Shown: positions 19,393 through 28,337, counted from the stretch's first letter. The stretch is 64,000 bases of DNA from Schlesneria sp. (GCA_028291515.1 JAQGHU010000062.1:1-64000), one strand, 5' to 3'. Numbers and translations: made by a program. The notes: generated by a model from the sequence alone, not told the origin.

Positions 19393-20292
19393 ATGGACAC
19401 CCAGGCGTTGGCGAATGTGTCGTTGAATCAACAGGTCTCCCCGGTGCTCGCTGCGACAGCAATTGCCGAACCATCGAAGCAATCGCTGCGCAACGCTTGG
19501 CGGTATACCAAGAAAGTCCTGAAGCGGGCTGCGCCATTGCTGATCGTCGGAGTGATCTTTCCTCCATTGGCGATTGTGTACGTGGCATGCGGGCTGTACG
19601 AAGTTCTTCGCCACGGCCGAGATCGCGGCGCGATCGCTCACCACTTCTTTTTGGTCAACGGCGGATTGACCTGGGCTCTCAGCCCAATGAACACCTTGAT
19701 CGACATCCTCAGCTTGCCGTTCGTCAACAAGAAGATCTACAAGCTGTCCGATTTCCCTAAGGCGTACCAGGAAGAGATTCGGCAGGTTACCGAAGGCTGT
19801 CCGGCCGAAGAAATCATCGCGGAAGTCCACCGTCGCAGCCAGGCGGACGAACGAACGTTGATGATCTACAAATGGTACGGATTCAACAACGCGGCAGCGG
19901 ACTGCAGCCTGTTCCAGAAGAAATTCAAGTACATCCAGACCATTGGTGTTTCCACGTTCTTCCCGCAGACCAAAACGAGCAAGCACTTTGGCTGGCTCCG
20001 GGCAGGGGTACGAGTTCTGTACAACATCGGCCCCGCGCCAAGTGAGGGCGCCCATATCGTCGTGAACGGAACGAAACATACCTGGTGTAAGGACGGTCCA
20101 CTGTTCATGTTCGACGACACGGTCGTTCACCAGTCGTTCAACTTGACGGACATGGAACGACACTGCCTGTTCATTGATGTGCTTCGACCATCCTACTGCC
20201 CGATGCTGTTGAGGAGCCTCATCAACTTCATGGGCTACGTCTGGACCCGGCTCCCCTTCCTGGGCAAGCATACGAATTGGCGCCTGATCTAG
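19393..20292 (+). CDS. Aspartyl/asparaginyl beta-hydroxylase-like membrane protein
   Basis: A 299-residue protein with a membrane segment at about 47-71 (APLLIVGVIFPPLAIVYVACG) and a C-terminal beta-hydroxylase-type jelly-roll. Family members are Fe(II)/2-oxoglutarate dioxygenases. The C-terminal half aligns by eye with AspH: HFG (198-200) with PHTG, VRVLYNIG with RLRMHLG, FDDTVVHQSF (240-249) with FDDSFEHEVW, and ERHCLFIDVLRP with FRLIFIVDVWHP. The second iron His (246) and the oxoglutarate Arg (256) are kept, but the first iron His is replaced by Asn211. Catalysis may thus be altered or lost. It follows the TerC terminator and is probably transcribed alone. Confidence 0.8.
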   Translation: MDTQALANVSLNQQVSPVLAATAIAEPSKQSLRNAWRYTKKVLKRAAPLLIVGVIFPPLAIVYVACGLYEVLRHGRDRGAIAHHFFLVNGGLTWALSPMNTLIDILSLPFVNKKIYKLSDFPKAYQEEIRQVTEGCPAEEIIAEVHRRSQADERTLMIYKWYGFNNAAADCSLFQKKFKYIQTIGVSTFFPQTKTSKHFGWLRAGVRVLYNIGPAPSEGAHIVVNGTKHTWCKDGPLFMFDDTVVHQSFNLTDMERHCLFIDVLRPSYCPMLLRSLINFMGYVWTRLPFLGKHTNWRLI

Positions 20293-20382
20293 CGAGTCAT
20301 CTTATATCAGCTGTTGGCTGCTATCCCCCCCACCGAATTCATCTCGGTGGAGTTCGGGCCTTCGCCCTGGGGCCTCAGCCTT

Positions 20383-20452
20383 GTAGGTTATGCTTCAGCA
20401 TAACTCTTTACACCTCGGCTGAGTGCCAACGTTATGCTGAAGCATAACCTAC
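20383..20452. repeat. Inverted pair of 22-bp GTAGGTTATGCTTCAGCATAAC elements
   Basis: Copies at 20383-20404 and 20431-20452 are exact reverse complements, each itself nearly palindromic. They lie in the convergent gap between the beta-hydroxylase-like gene and the DUF2292 gene, a natural place for a bidirectional terminator. A third copy is at 8214-8236. Confidence 0.85.
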
Positions 20453-20456
20453 GAGC

Positions 20457-20651
20457 TTACCCGCGTCGCGTCGGCTCTGCCGGCAACCGAAATCGATCCG
20501 TCCGATCGATCTGCATCACGCGTCCATCTTGAACAATCACCGTCACCTGCCCGAAGCGCAGCCCATTTAGTGCCTGCAAAATTGCCTGCACAGTTGCTTC
20601 GGAAACACCAGATTGAGCCAAGTCGGCCTGCAGTATCGTTTCGAGACTCAT
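20457..20651 (-). CDS. DUF2292 (YezD-like) small protein
   Basis: A 64-residue protein with the DUF2292 pattern: a helix (VSEATVQAILQALNGLRFGQVTVIVQDGRVMQIDRTDRFRL in the family arrangement), of which GLRFGQVTVIVQDGRVMQI is the most diagnostic part. YezD-type proteins recur beside sulfate or sulfur-assimilation genes, and here it closes a sulfate importer operon 58-70 bp after cysA. Its mechanism is unknown to me. ATG 20651 (MSLETILQ) is used; a GTG at 20663 would add four residues. Confidence 0.8.
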   Translation of the reverse strand: MSLETILQADLAQSGVSEATVQAILQALNGLRFGQVTVIVQDGRVMQIDRTDRFRLPAEPTRRG

Positions 20652-20721
20652 AGGGACGCTCACAAAAAATCTCAGCAGAACGTGCAGTAGAGCAGGTCGT
20701 CAGGACCACCAGCACACCGGA

Positions 20722-21783
20722 TCAAATGACATAGTCGTCAGGCAGGAAGACTCGCAATCGCTTGGGTGTCGCAAAGACCTGGTCGCCTGGGCGTAGCGCC
20801 AATTCTCGATAACGACCCGGCGACAGATCGACGTTGATCGCCGCTCCGAACGCATCAGACACCAACCGCACTCGAGTCACCGGGCCAGCCGGATTCACAT
20901 GCACGACACGCACGGGCAGGCTCGTCTCCAGTTGTGGAGTCCGATCGAGTTCCACTTCATGCGGCCGAACGTAAGCCGTGGCATCTCGAGAAGTCGCATG
21001 CTGGTACTCCGGGTATTCCATCGCGAAGCCAGGCAGATGCATCTGTCCCGCTTCCAACCGACCGTGAAACACGTTGACGTGACCCAAAAAGTCCATCACG
21101 AACGGCGTGGCCGGGTGATCGAACACATCCTGCGGAGTTCCCGCCTGCTCGATATGCCCTTGCTTCATCACGACGACGCGGTCAGCCACTTCAAACGCCT
21201 CTTCTTGATCGTGCGTCACGAAGACGGTCGTCACGTGCATCTCTTCGTGCAGGTTCCGCAGCCATGTTCGCAGCTCTTGTCGAACCTTGGCATCGAGTGC
21301 TCCGAACGGTTCATCGAGCAGCAGCAAGCGAGGTTTGACCGCCAGCGCACGGGCCAAAGCAACTCGTTGTCGTTGACCGCCAGAGAGCTCGGACGGGTAG
21401 CGATTGCCCAGTCCTTCCAGACGCACCAGATGCAGCAGTTCGTTCACGCGAGGACGCACTTCGGCATCCTTCAAATGACGTACCCGCATCCCGAACGCAA
21501 TGTTCTCGAACACCGACATATGCTTGAACAGCGCGTAGTGTTGGAACACGAACCCGACTTCGCGATCGCGAGCCGACAGTTGCGAGACATCTTCGTCCTG
21601 CACCTTGATGTGACCCGAGTCCGCCTGTTCCAGCCCCGCGATGATTCGCAGCAGCGTCGTCTTGCCCGAACCCGAAGGCCCCAGCAGCGCCAGCAGCGAT
21701 CCCGAAGGAACTTCCAGACTCACGTCCTTCAACGCCACGAAGTCGCCGAACTGCTTGCTGATATTGCAAATACTGATGCTCAT
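20722..21783 (-). CDS. cysA: Sulfate/thiosulfate ABC transporter ATP-binding protein CysA
   Basis: The ATPase of the sulfate importer, 353 residues. It shows Walker [10 protein letters not shown], signature [16 protein letters not shown], Walker [13 protein letters not shown], the switch His in [10 protein letters not shown], and a C-terminal TOBE-like regulatory region ([23 protein letters not shown]). The [18 protein letters not shown] start and the AYVRPHEVE block are typical of CysA rather than of sugar importers. It follows cysW by 40 bp on the minus strand and should work with CysT, CysW and the binding protein upstream. Expression is likely tied to sulfur status, but no operator was identified. 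Confidence 0.95.
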   Translation of the reverse strand: MSISICNISKQFGDFVALKDVSLEVPSGSLLALLGPSGSGKTTLLRIIAGLEQADSGHIKVQDEDVSQLSARDREVGFVFQHYALFKHMSVFENIAFGMRVRHLKDAEVRPRVNELLHLVRLEGLGNRYPSELSGGQRQRVALARALAVKPRLLLLDEPFGALDAKVRQELRTWLRNLHEEMHVTTVFVTHDQEEAFEVADRVVVMKQGHIEQAGTPQDVFDHPATPFVMDFLGHVNVFHGRLEAGQMHLPGFAMEYPEYQHATSRDATAYVRPHEVELDRTPQLETSLPVRVVHVNPAGPVTRVRLVSDAFGAAINVDLSPGRYRELALRPGDQVFATPKRLRVFLPDDYVI

Positions 21784-21823
21784 GTCGTTCTCTCAAGCGA
21801 TTGTTTCGACAATGATTCGCAGG

Positions 21824-22702
21824 CTATTCCACAGCGTCCGTCGCCATCTGGCGAGCGATGTATTGTTCCAGCAGGTACTTACCAAACAGCGTGGCCAGGG
21901 CCATCAGCGTCAGCACGGACGCCACCGCGAACGAACCGGGGTTGTTGTATTCCTGAAACAGCTTTTCGACTCGTAGCGGCATCGTGTCTGTCTCACCGGC
22001 GATATGACCGGACACCACATAGACCGCTCCAAACTCGCCGATCGCGCGAGCGTGACATTGAATCATGCCGTAGACCAGACCCCATTTGATGTTCGGCAAT
22101 GTGATCCGCCAGAACAGTTGCCAGGGATTGGCTCCCAGGCTGACGGCGGCGGTTTCCTCTTCATCGCCCAGCGATTCCATCAGCGGAATCAGTTCACGAG
22201 CGACAAACGGCAACGTCACGAACATGGTCGCCAGCAGCAACCCAGGCCACGCGAAAATGACCTTGATTCCCCATTCGCGTAACGTCGGACCAAGGAACCC
22301 CTGCATTCCGAACAGCAGCACCAGCATCAGTCCGACAACCACCGGCGAAATCGCAAACGGCACGTCCAGCAACGTCACCAGTAGCGTGCGACCCGGAAAC
22401 TTGAACTTGGTAATCGTCCAAGCGGCAGCCAGACCGAAGATCGTATTCAGCACCACCGTCAGCGGTGCCAGAGTCATCGTCAGCCACATCGAATGCAGCG
22501 TGTCGGGGTCTTTCCACAGATTCTTGACCAGACCTTCCCAACCTTCGGCCATTGCCTGCCAGAAGACATATGCCATCGGGACCAGAATCAGCAGGCCGAT
22601 GATCAGATACACCGCCGTGATCAGCAGGATCCGCAGCCACAGCGGTTCATCAGCAACAAACCGTCCCGCTGTCTTCTTGGTTCGCAGTGAACTAGGGTGC
22701 AT
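21824..22702 (-). CDS. cysW: Sulfate ABC transporter permease CysW
   Basis: One of two membrane subunits of the sulfate importer, 292 residues with six hydrophobic segments. The EAA loop that docks on the ATPase is visible as EEETAAVSLGANPWQLFWRITLPN, and the CysW hallmark ARAIGEFGAVYVVSGHI follows it. The N-terminus carries a roughly 20-residue hydrophilic extension (MHPSSLRTKKTAGRF). The gene overlaps the end of cysT by 11 bases (22692-22702), so the two permeases are probably translationally coupled. Confidence 0.95.
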   Translation of the reverse strand: MHPSSLRTKKTAGRFVADEPLWLRILLITAVYLIIGLLILVPMAYVFWQAMAEGWEGLVKNLWKDPDTLHSMWLTMTLAPLTVVLNTIFGLAAAWTITKFKFPGRTLLVTLLDVPFAISPVVVGLMLVLLFGMQGFLGPTLREWGIKVIFAWPGLLLATMFVTLPFVARELIPLMESLGDEEETAAVSLGANPWQLFWRITLPNIKWGLVYGMIQCHARAIGEFGAVYVVSGHIAGETDTMPLRVEKLFQEYNNPGSFAVASVLTLMALATLFGKYLLEQYIARQMATDAVE

Positions 22703-23519
22703 AACGACGGCTCCTTCGTTCCAGCCAGTTCACCAGGGCCAGCGACACCAGCGACATCGCCATCAGCACGACGGCGATTGCGGTCGCCTCCGCGTAGGCA
22801 AACTGTTCCAGTCGAGCCACAATCAGCACCGGAGCGATCTCGGTCTTGAACGGCATGTTGCCCGAGATAAAAATCACCGAACCATATTCACCCAGACCGC
22901 GAGCGAACGACAGCGCGAAGCCGGTCATCAAGCTGGGTTGTAGAGCCGGCAGCAGGACTCGCCACATCGTCTGCCAGCGATTGGCCCCCAGCATCGCGGC
23001 CGCCTCTTCCGTATCCCCTTCCAAGCTTTCCAGCACTGGTTGAACCGTACGCACGACGAACGGCAGGCCGACAAAGACCAGGACGATGATGATCCCCAAT
23101 TGCGAGTAGGCCCCTTTGATTCCCAGCGGAACCAGCACTTGTCCGTACCAGCCTTTTTCAACGAGCAAGCTCGAAAAGACCAGCCCCGCGACGGCGGTCG
23201 GCAAGGCGAACGGCAGGTCGATCAGCGAATCCAGGAACCGGCGTCCCCAGAACTCATACCGAACCAACACCCAGGCCAATAGCAGGCCGATCGCGACGTT
23301 GATCACTGCCGCGACCAATGACGCACCAAAGCTTAGCAAATAGGTGGCGCGGGCTCGCTCCGTCCACACCGCAGCAAAAAACTGCGTTGGTGTCAGCGTC
23401 GCCACTTTCAACAAGCACGCCACCAGCGGCAAGATCAATAACAATGTCAGGATCGTGACCGTATATCCCAGGCCCACATGAAAGCCGGGAAGGACACGAT
23501 GAGACTTCGACAACCACAT
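22692..23519 (-). CDS. cysT: Sulfate ABC transporter permease CysT
   Basis: The second membrane subunit of the sulfate importer (also called CysU), 275 residues with six hydrophobic segments. It starts with the family-typical MWLSKSHRVLPGFHVGLGYTVTI, and contains DLPFALPTAVAGL, the EAA loop EEAAAMLGANRWQTMWRVLLPA and ARGLGEYGSVIFISGNMP. It is preceded by the binding-protein gene with a gap of 97 bp and overlaps cysW. No frameshift or truncation is visible. Confidence 0.95.
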   Translation of the reverse strand: MWLSKSHRVLPGFHVGLGYTVTILTLLLILPLVACLLKVATLTPTQFFAAVWTERARATYLLSFGASLVAAVINVAIGLLLAWVLVRYEFWGRRFLDSLIDLPFALPTAVAGLVFSSLLVEKGWYGQVLVPLGIKGAYSQLGIIIVLVFVGLPFVVRTVQPVLESLEGDTEEAAAMLGANRWQTMWRVLLPALQPSLMTGFALSFARGLGEYGSVIFISGNMPFKTEIAPVLIVARLEQFAYAEATAIAVVLMAMSLVSLALVNWLERRSRRYAP

Positions 23520-23616
23520 TGAGTGCCTCCCGTCGACGGGTCAGCGGAGTGTGAATCGTTGGAATCAGGCTTGAGGCGCATGATCGGCATGCGCCCGCCA
23601 ACTGAGTGTTCGATTG

Positions 23617-24657
23617 TTACTTCGACTGATAGATCGAATCGAACAATGCCCCTTCGGCGAAGAACTTCGCTTGAGCGTCGTCCCAGCCCTTGGAGATCTC
23701 GGTGATCGCAAACAGCTTCAAATCGGGAAAACGATCACGGTGGCTGGCCAGCAGTTCCGCGTTAAAGGGTCGATAGTAGTGCTTCGCAATGATCTCCTGG
23801 CCAGCGGGCGTGTAGAGATAATTGAGATAGGCCTCAGCCACTTCGCGAGTCTTCTTACGATCGACGTTGGCATCGACAATCGCCACGTGCGGTTCAGCCA
23901 GGATGCTGAGTGAGGGATAGAGGATTTCGAGTTCACCCTTGGCCTCAGCCACTTCCAGGTGAGCTTCGTTTTCCCAGGTCAGATGCACATCGCCCTGGCC
24001 CTTCTGAGCGAACGTCGTCGTGGCACCGCGGGCGCCTGCTTCCAGTGTGGGTGCTCGTTTGTACAGTTCGGTCACGAACGCTTTGGCCTGCTCCTCCGTT
24101 CCGCCCTTCAAGACCACGCTACCCCAAGCCGCCAGGAAGGCCAGCTTGCCGTTGCCCGAAGTCTTGGGGTTCGGCGTGATGATCTCAACATCAGGCTTGG
24201 TCAGGTCCGACCAGTCCTTGACCTTCTTGGGATTTCCCTTGCGGACGACGAAGACGATCGTCGACGTGTAGGGCAAGCTGCGGTTCGGGAATTTCTCTTC
24301 CCAGCCTTCCTTAATCAGCTCCTTCTTGCGAAGTTGATCCGTATCACTCCAGAGGGCCAGCGAAACAACGTCGGCTTCCAACCCGTCGACGACCGAACGA
24401 GCCTGGCTGCCCGATCCGCCATGCGACTGCTTGATCTTCACCGTGTTGCCAGATTCCTTCTGGTAGTGGGCGGAGAAGGCTCCGTTGAAATCCTTCCACA
24501 ATTCCCGAGTCGGATCGTAAGAGACATTCAGAAGTTCGAATGACTGCCCCCCCTTGGCGGGCGTCCCATCCGCCTGCACAGCAGGCTTGGTCGGCTGGGG
24601 GGCGCAACCGACCAGAGTGGCGATTGCGATCAGGAACGCGGCATGAACAGGTTTCAT
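23617..24657 (-). CDS. sbp: Sulfate-binding lipoprotein (Sbp/CysP family)
   Basis: The periplasmic receptor that hands sulfate or thiosulfate to CysTW, 346 residues. A lipoprotein signal is clear: MKPVHAAFLIAIATLVGC with the lipidated Cys at about 18. Family motifs include ELLNVSYDPTRELWKDFNGAF, KQSHGGSGSQARSVVDGLEADVVSLAL, NPKTSGNGKLAFLAAWG and GQGDVHLTWENEAHL. ATG 24657 is preceded by GGAAGTGAGA; a TTG four codons upstream is less likely. It is the first gene of a five-gene operon. The upstream region (24670-24730) is AT-rich and probably holds the promoter. Confidence 0.95.
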   Translation of the reverse strand: MKPVHAAFLIAIATLVGCAPQPTKPAVQADGTPAKGGQSFELLNVSYDPTRELWKDFNGAFSAHYQKESGNTVKIKQSHGGSGSQARSVVDGLEADVVSLALWSDTDQLRKKELIKEGWEEKFPNRSLPYTSTIVFVVRKGNPKKVKDWSDLTKPDVEIITPNPKTSGNGKLAFLAAWGSVVLKGGTEEQAKAFVTELYKRAPTLEAGARGATTTFAQKGQGDVHLTWENEAHLEVAEAKGELEILYPSLSILAEPHVAIVDANVDRKKTREVAEAYLNYLYTPAGQEIIAKHYYRPFNAELLASHRDRFPDLKLFAITEISKGWDDAQAKFFAEGALFDSIYQSK

Positions 24658-24659
24658 TC

Positions 24660-24730
24660 TCACTTCCAATGAATCAGATATGACTTAATTAGTGCTATAT
24701 TCTGTTTTTAGATCTACAACATACTGCTGT
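24660..24730 (-). promoter_or_regulatory. AT-rich probable promoter region of the sulfate operon
   Basis: Reading toward the binding-protein gene, the strand contains AGAATATAGCACTAATTAAG, much richer in A and T than the surroundings, with possible minus-10-like hexamers (TATAGC, CATATC). No consensus minus-35 box at proper spacing was found, so exact boundaries are a guess. This is the only region upstream of the five-gene operon. Confidence 0.25.
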
Positions 24731-24932
24731 GAAAAGCCTTGCGACTCGAAATCACCACCACATTCACAGTCCGCAGCGGCCGGTGGACTGAATTATCGGT
24801 TCAATCGCACCCAAACGCCAGTAAATTCTCACTAAGTTAGTCAGCATTTTATTTAGGCAAGGAATCTGTGTCAACCGAACTTCGGATCCAGATCGCGCCT
24901 CCTTGGAACTGGATTGAGTTCAAGGAGCGGTC

Positions 24933-25572
24933 ATGATCGGTTTGGAAAATGTGGAATTGAAGCCGGTCCTGGAGTTAGAACCCTTTCGGTTTAGCACGCA
25001 AGACCGATCTTTGGCTTGGCGCGCTGACGTGGAAGAACGGCATCGGTACTGGCTGGAATGCTTGTCAGATTCTGGCCTTCATGGTCTGACGCCGCTCAGG
25101 ATTCCGTCTTGGCACGTCCCCACGACCGAGTTCCGCGACCCAATCGTGCTTGGCAGATATCTCGCTGTCATCATCGAGCACTGGGGCGGAATGGATATCC
25201 TGGATGAACGGTGGCTATTCCCTTTGCCAAGGCGAATCCGCCTTCATCGAACCACAATGCTGTTGTGATCTGAGCAACATCACCGATTGGGAACATGCCG
25301 TCGAGGCCCACGACGCCGATTGGCAAATGCTTTGGATCGGCCATCCTCACGTCGTGGTAAAGCGACAGGCGGACAGATTGATCATTCGCGAATCGCAAAA
25401 CGGAGATGCGAACGCAGCCTGGTCGGTACCTATCGCCAACTTGATACGAGCCATCACCACTGCGAAAGTCGAACAACAACGATTCGCTCATCAGCTACAA
25501 CCAGTCCTCGTCACGTTAGGCTATCGCGGCGACTCAGAACTGATGTCGAGGAAACTCGCGGGTCTCAGCTAA
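24933..25572 (+). pseudogene. Frameshifted hypothetical gene (about 213 aa if repaired)
   Basis: Two overlapping reading frames make one coherent protein if a single G is removed from the GGGG run at 25183-25186. The first frame (from ATG 24933, MIGLENVELKPVLELEPF) runs through LGRYLAVIIEHW; the second continues as AEWISWMNGGYSLCQGESAFIEPQCCCDLSNITDWEHA to a stop at 25572. The phrase GGY...FIEPQCCCDL looks like a conserved core known from small uncharacterised proteins near toxin/immunity or SMI1-like genes, but I cannot name a family. GAGCGGTC precedes the ATG. It may be a true frameshift, programmed slippage or a sequencing error. Confidence 0.65.
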
Positions 25573-25628
25573 TTCGGATGAATTCAGGTGAGTCAGCACA
25601 CGGACCGATGGCTCAGGCAGGGGAGAGA

Positions 25629-25773
25629 ATTTGAAACACAGAGGCACAGAGAGTCACGGAGGACACAGAGAATTTGATCTTCATTTCTCATTGACTTCAT
25701 GCTGTGTTTTTCGTGTGTTCCATGGTTCAATTCTTCCTCTTCTCTGTTCCCTCCGTGCCTCTGTGTTTCAAAT
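25629..25773. repeat. Inverted repeat with 18-bp arms (ATTTGAAACACAGAGGCA)
   Basis: Arms at 25629-25646 and 25756-25773 are exact reverse complements, and the flanks (CACGGAGG, CCTCCGTG) extend the similarity. It lies in the convergent gap between the frameshifted gene and the 25820-26782 gene. The sequence is typical of short dispersed repeats I recall from planctomycete intergenic DNA. Confidence 0.75.
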
Positions 25774-25819
25774 CTCTTCTGCCTTTCCGTGCAGGCATGA
25801 ACATCCGAACCGCTCTCGA

Positions 25820-26782
25820 TCAGTCCAATTTGAACTCTTTATACCCCTGCCACTTCAAAGTGGGATCAAAGCAATCGGCTGAAAGAGACTCATTGATGGT
25901 TCGCGTCCCCAATTTGTAGACGACTTCAAGGTTACCGCTAGCATCGAAACACTTCACGGCTGTGACGCACCATGTTTTGTCGTCAACTAGAATCCAGCAC
26001 TCGGAATATCTTCGCTTCAGCGCGGTAGCCCTGGGAATCGCTCGCAGGATGATGCCGTCTTTGTGAGTTCGGAGGAGTGATAGTTTCCAATCTAAGCGAA
26101 GTTGGTGGGATTGCAGGTCAAACAGAAATGGTGGAGGTAACGTCGCCAACCATCCCCAAGAGTACGTCTCGCGAATCTCACGTGTCATCTGCAATCGGTG
26201 AAAGGTCTTTGATTCACAATCCCCGCACGCAATTTCGTCCGGCAACCACATCCATGACTCCCCTCGGCTCCTTTCCAGGCGAAATGGATTGCCGCTCTTT
26301 CCAATTCGCGATGATCTCGTACCTCTTGGAACTTCCGATGACCGCAGGTCGATGCTCCGCTTCTCGGGCGATTCGAAATAAAGCACTCCCTCGGATATTG
26401 CCTCCGTTTCAAAAACGAGGTTGTAAACTGTCTGGATCACGACGACTTTTGAAGTCTTCACCTCTCGTGAAACGGCTTCGCACTTATCCAGTATTTCCGC
26501 AACTTCCGCAGTCACCTCCGACGGATCAGTCGGATCGCTGTTTTTGACGATCGCGGTCTCCGCCTTCGCAGCTTCCGCCATCGCGATCGCCGTCAGGGCA
26601 CTAGCAGGAGCCCACTCGGATTCGCCCCGAATCATCTCTTCGCCGATACACTCGGCTGATTCGAGCATCGTGATGAAGACGCCGGTCACCGGACTCACCA
26701 ATCGAACGGCTTGCTCCATTCTCGACGGCTTCGTCGGCTCAGCACAGATCGGACACATGACTAAGAGCATCGCGCTAAACAT
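25820..26782 (-). CDS. Hypothetical protein, LolA-like planctomycete family, paralog A
   Basis: A 320-residue protein probably exported, with a short hydrophobic start (MFSAMLLVMCPICA). The central and C-terminal part reads as a series of beta strands (VYNLVFETEAISEGVLYFESPEKRSIDL, WKLSLLRTHKDGIILRAIPRA, SECWILVDDKTWCVTAVKCFDASGN) like the LolA-like/TIGR03009-type proteins of planctomycetes, though I cannot confirm the family. It shares block-by-block similarity with the next gene upstream: EVAxxLDxxE, TxYNLxxExE, GxPFxxExxxxExWxW, WxLxLLxxxxxxIxLxAxPRxxxxKxRxSxC. The two form a minus-strand pair 32 bp apart. Confidence 0.65.
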   Translation of the reverse strand: MFSAMLLVMCPICAEPTKPSRMEQAVRLVSPVTGVFITMLESAECIGEEMIRGESEWAPASALTAIAMAEAAKAETAIVKNSDPTDPSEVTAEVAEILDKCEAVSREVKTSKVVVIQTVYNLVFETEAISEGVLYFESPEKRSIDLRSSEVPRGTRSSRIGKSGNPFRLERSRGESWMWLPDEIACGDCESKTFHRLQMTREIRETYSWGWLATLPPPFLFDLQSHQLRLDWKLSLLRTHKDGIILRAIPRATALKRRYSECWILVDDKTWCVTAVKCFDASGNLEVVYKLGTRTINESLSADCFDPTLKWQGYKEFKLD

Positions 26783-26814
26783 CTGGTGATCCGGTTACGA
26801 GTTGGCACACACGG

Positions 26815-27858
26815 TCATTGCCACTTCATGGGAACGCTGACATAACCCTTGTGTTGACTTCCGCGTCCTTGCAAGCCATAGGGCAGAACTCCTGCATTCA
26901 GTTGACGACAGCGATCAAGCACATACACCGTCTCGTGAACTTGATCGGCATCAACGTACTTAATCGCCGATAGCTCCAAGGAGTTTGCATTGAGAAGGAG
27001 CAAGCATCTACTAAAGCGGTGCTTACGAGCTGCAGTTCTTGGTGTCGCTTCGAGTATGACGTGTGACGAGCCTTGCTTGAGCAGCGTCAACGACCATTCG
27101 CGACGTATTGAATCTGTGCGAATGTCGACGATGAATGGCGCGTGTTCTTGGATTGACTGCAGGAAGATGTTCTGCGATTTCGGTCTCACGGCGCGAGGCA
27201 ACGGCACCACAGAATATGTCTTGTTCGTGTGATTGACGTGTAAGAGTTCCGATTCCCTCCACTCCCAAAACTCAGACGCGCCGGCTTCGATCGTAAATGG
27301 CTTTCCCTGTGCGTTCTTTCTGTTCGATGTTCGTGTGGAGTCAATACCTTCATCCTCGAATCGAAATTCTCCTCGGTCTGATGCTACGTAACAGAAACTT
27401 CCTCTTGCCCTTGTTTCCACTTCATTGATCAGATTGTACTTGGTCCGACAAAATGTCAGTTGTCTTGAAGATTGCGTAGCCCCTTTCTCCCAATGATCAA
27501 GCAAGTCGGCTACTTCAGGCGTCACGACAGACCGGTCCTTCGGATCATTGCTGCTGTCGATCACCGTACCTTGAGGCGAATTCCAAGTACCAAACAGCGG
27601 TCCAAAGACTCCGGCGGCATTGTGCCACCCCTGGGCATTGAGAATCGCAGGAGCCGGCGGGACGCCATTTACGAACGGGGCCACCTCTTCAGGTGCTGGC
27701 CATGGCGCATCGTTCGGCACTTCATCAGCGCGTGAGGGGGTCGCATGACTCCATTCGGGTCGAGCCGCTGTCGCCAATGACGGGGTCGGGCGGATCGTGG
27801 CTCGACTGTTTTGGTTTTCAATCCACCACTGCGCGACGATGAGTAGAATCTCGAACAT
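26815..27858 (-). CDS. Hypothetical protein, LolA-like planctomycete family, paralog B
   Basis: A 347-residue paralog of the downstream gene. The conserved blocks are VTPEVADLLDHWEKG, CRTKYNLINEVETRARGSFCYV, GKPFTIEAGASEFWEW, VNHTNKTYSVVPLPRAV, REWSLTLLKQGSSHVILEATPRTAARKHRFSRCLLLL and DQVHETVYVLDR. The N-terminus (MFEILLIVAQWWIENQNSRATIRP) is only weakly hydrophobic, and the first 100 residues are Pro/Ala-rich and unlike paralog A. Function unknown; a lipid-carrier-like fold is an inference from the strand pattern. Upstream lie about 1.5 kb of noncoding repeats. Confidence 0.6.
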   Translation of the reverse strand: MFEILLIVAQWWIENQNSRATIRPTPSLATAARPEWSHATPSRADEVPNDAPWPAPEEVAPFVNGVPPAPAILNAQGWHNAAGVFGPLFGTWNSPQGTVIDSSNDPKDRSVVTPEVADLLDHWEKGATQSSRQLTFCRTKYNLINEVETRARGSFCYVASDRGEFRFEDEGIDSTRTSNRKNAQGKPFTIEAGASEFWEWRESELLHVNHTNKTYSVVPLPRAVRPKSQNIFLQSIQEHAPFIVDIRTDSIRREWSLTLLKQGSSHVILEATPRTAARKHRFSRCLLLLNANSLELSAIKYVDADQVHETVYVLDRCRQLNAGVLPYGLQGRGSQHKGYVSVPMKWQ

Positions 27859-28055
27859 CGCATAACCTCCCTGTTATGACGCTCGAACAATATCCGCAGA
27901 TAGTATCCGGCAGATTATGCCGGTGGAACATCAGTTCGTTGGCGAACCGTTAGCTCATTACCGATCAAGAGTTTGCGGCGCAAGAGATTCAGCCTCTTGG
28001 CAAGATTGGATATGTGGCTCTGAACGCGGGTCGCGATCCTGAGTTTGGCCTCTGT

Positions 28056-28337
28056 CCTGAGGCCCAAGGGGCCGGCACTTTGCCCAGCCAGGGCCCTTCG
28101 GCCCTGGAATTTCGCCCATCAATAAACCCTCAGGCCTGAAGGGCCGGTCATTTCAATCAGGTCGCGATAGCACAATCCCTGGCAGTCTGCACTAGAGATC
28201 AGCGAGCGTAATTCTAGAGAGAATATGCGTGAGATGAATGGACCGGCCCTACAGGCCTCAAGAGATGTGATTGTAAGCCCAATTCCGGGGCCTAAGGGCC
28301 CCGGCTAGGCAAAGTTCCGGCCCCTTGGGCCTGAGAA
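28056..28337. repeat. Cluster of GGCC-rich palindromic elements
   Basis: Six related units share the pattern CCTGAGGCCCAAGGGGCCGG: 28056-28080, 28088-28107 (CCAGGGCCCTTCGGCCCTGG, a perfect hairpin), 28130-28154, 28236-28262 (opposite orientation), 28287-28304 (GGGGCCTAAGGGCCCCGG) and 28311-28337 (opposite orientation). They look like REP/BIME-type mosaics. Confidence 0.7.
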
